Origin: Pseudomonadota bacterium
GTDB lineage: Bacteria; Pseudomonadota; Alphaproteobacteria; Micropepsales; Micropepsaceae
Assembly (NCBI GenBank): GCA_021808875.1
Contig: JAKBAU010000200.1
Span: forward strand, 1 to 6,752
Reading direction: 5' to 3'
DNA length: 6,752 nucleotides
In this document: in pieces, positions 5,401 to 6,752 of the stretch
Numbering within the stretch: the first letter of the stretch is position 1
Layout of the letters: each line of letters opens with the position of its first letter
Program-made: the position numbers and the translations under genes
The notes under the pieces: generated by a model
Database searches by the model: none
The model's input: only the letters and a program-made list of their open reading frames with translations
What the model was told of the DNA's origin: nothing

Positions 5401-6752
5401 AAATCCATCCCATGGCAACAACGGCCATGTCGATCAACTTAATGCCAATGAAGGGAATTATAAGTCCACCTACGCCATAAATCAGGAGATTTCGGCGCAA
5501 CACATTTGCCGCACTGTCGGCGCGATACCTCACGCCATTTAGGGCGAGCGGGATAAGCGCGACGATCACTAGCGCGTTGAAAATAATGGCTGACAAAATC
5601 GCACTTCTCGGGCTGTGCAGGGCCATGATGTTGAGCATTCCAAGCTGCGGATATAACGCGAGAAACATCGCTGGAATGATAGCAAAATATTTCGCCACGT
5701 CATTGGCTATCGAAAAGGTTGTAAGCGCACCGCGTGTCATCAAAAGCTGCTTTCCAATTTCCACAATCTCAATGAGCTTGGTTGGATCGCTGTCAAGATC
5801 AACCATGTTTCCGGCTTCGCGTGCTGCCATGGTACCGGTGTTCATAGCCACCCCAACGTCTGCCTGTGCCAGGGCTGGTGCATCATTGGTGCCATCACCG
5901 CACATTGCCACCAATTTGCCCTTGGCCTGCTCGGACCTTATCAGCTCGAGCTTGGTCTCTGGGGTCGCCTGCGCCAGAAAGTCGTCAACCCCCGCTTCAG
6001 CTGCAATCGCCGCCGCCGTAAGAGGATTGTCGCCAGTTATCATAACTGTCCGAATGCCCATCTGTCTAAGAGCGGAAAATCTCTCGCGAATTCCCCCTTT
6101 CACGATATCCTTCAAGTGAATGACGCCAAGAAGTTTTCCATCCCTTGCGACGGCCAGTGGAGTTCCTCCCTCCTTGGCAATGCGTTCAGCTATGACCTCG
6201 GTCTGGTGGGAAGCAAAAGCGTTCGCGTTGGGCGATGCCTTCAGAATGGCATCTATGGCACCCTTCCGGATGGAGGTAGTACCGATATCAATCCCGCTAA
6301 TACGAGTCTGCGCAGAGAATGGTACAAAACTGGCATTCGCCATCGTCTGACGATCTTCACTTAGGCCATATTTGGTAACTGCCAACTGTACAATCGAGCG
6401 CCCTTCCGGTGTCTCGTCAGGTATAGAGGATAAAAGAGCGGCATCCGCCAGCTCACTCTGTGCGATCCCTTGAAGCGCCGCAAATTCTACGGCCTGCCGG
6501 TTACCAAGGGTTATGGTCCCAGTCTTATCCAGAAGCAGCGTGTCAACGTCTCCTGCCGCCTCCACAGCGCGGCCAGACATAGCCATGACATTAAATCGCA
6601 CCAGCCTATCCATACCTGCGATGCCAATCGCCGAAAGCAGCGCGCCAATTGTGGTTGGAATTAATGTAACAAACAGCGCAACCAACATAAGTACACTGAC
6701 CCGCCCGTTCGCATAGGCCGCAAAAGGTTGAATTGTGACAATGCCAAAGACG
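5399..6752 (-). CDS. kdpB: KdpB, P-type ATPase catalytic subunit of the KdpFABC potassium pump; 5' part outside window
   Basis: KdpB hydrolyses ATP to drive K+ uptake through KdpFABC in the inner membrane. The frame is open from the right edge to the TAG at 5399-5401 and gives 450 C-terminal residues; by comparison with E. coli KdpB (682 aa), about 230 are missing, including the actuator (TGES) domain. In fragment numbering, a membrane helix with the IPTTIG motif is at 31-36. The phosphorylated Asp of DKTGT is residue 75, equivalent to E. coli D307. The nucleotide-binding domain has VPFSAQTR (F145) and RKGA (162-165). The hinge motifs TGDNP (239-243) and [10 protein letters not shown] (285-294) are intact. 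The Asp and Lys of NDVAK (D351, K354), reported as important for coupling in E. coli, are conserved. Three hydrophobic C-terminal segments follow. The ATG at 6688 lies inside the protein and is not the real start. kdpA and kdpF presumably lie further right. Confidence 0.98.
   Translation of the reverse strand, partial: VFGIVTIQPFAAYANGRVSVLMLVALFVTLIPTTIGALLSAIGIAGMDRLVRFNVMAMSGRAVEAAGDVDTLLLDKTGTITLGNRQAVEFAALQGIAQSELADAALLSSIPDETPEGRSIVQLAVTKYGLSEDRQTMANASFVPFSAQTRISGIDIGTTSIRKGAIDAILKASPNANAFASHQTEVIAERIAKEGGTPLAVARDGKLLGVIHLKDIVKGGIRERFSALRQMGIRTVMITGDNPLTAAAIAAEAGVDDFLAQATPETKLELIRSEQAKGKLVAMCGDGTNDAPALAQADVGVAMNTGTMAAREAGNMVDLDSDPTKLIEIVEIGKQLLMTRGALTTFSIANDVAKYFAIIPAMFLALYPQLGMLNIMALHSPRSAILSAIIFNALVIVALIPLALNGVRYRADSAANVLRRNLLIYGVGGLIIPFIGIKLIDMAVVAMGWI

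Noticed and set aside
5386..5421. Upstream ATG (5421) as the kdpC start
   Set aside because: It overlaps the end of kdpB and lacks the well-placed Shine-Dalgarno that supports the ATG at 5385; the extra 12 residues do not fit the usual KdpC N-terminus.
6686..6688. ATG as the start of a short 429-residue KdpB
   Set aside because: The frame continues upstream to the window edge with KdpB-like sequence ([16 protein letters not shown]), so this Met is internal.

Overview
The window is a stretch of bacterial chromosome (or large replicon), most likely from an alphaproteobacterium. I infer this from the protein flavour: an alphaproteobacterial-type KdpD with a GAAPGVGKT P-loop, an OppA-type C-terminus of the LVKPYVKGW kind, and a stand-alone ModE-like winged helix. 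No rRNA, tRNA, CRISPR array or intact mobile element was seen, so the lineage call is only moderately secure.

About 80% of the window (1391-6752, minus strand) is the downstream part of a kdp operon. In transcription order this is kdpB (its first ~230 codons lie beyond the right edge), kdpC, kdpD and kdpE. The junctions are tight: kdpB-kdpC 13 nt, kdpC-kdpD 9 nt and in the same reading frame, kdpD-kdpE a 4-nt GTGA overlap. KdpB is the P-type ATPase subunit of the high-affinity K+ pump KdpFABC, and KdpC is its single-span accessory subunit. KdpD is the membrane sensor kinase and KdpE its response regulator; in known systems this pair switches on kdpFABC when K+ is scarce. Structural genes and regulators appear to form one transcription unit, so the regulators would be co-induced with the pump. 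All visible catalytic and phosphorylation motifs are intact. kdpA, kdpF and the operon promoter would lie to the right of the window.

The left 1390 bases are different. Bases 1-99 encode the last 32 residues of an oligopeptide/dipeptide ABC transporter substrate-binding protein. A ~294-base non-coding stretch follows, then a plus-strand gene (394-783) for a 129-residue ModE-type DNA-binding protein that has no molybdate-binding domain. It is convergent with the kdp operon. The 607-base gap between them holds no gene I can support. It does contain a perfect 18-bp inverted repeat (1187-1204), a short hairpin just past kdpE that may end the operon (1345-1361), and minus-strand open frames at about 875-1121 that could be a decayed gene.

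I see no clear new system. The Kdp block is conventional. The items most worth a second look are the orphan ModE-like regulator and the unexplained convergent gap.
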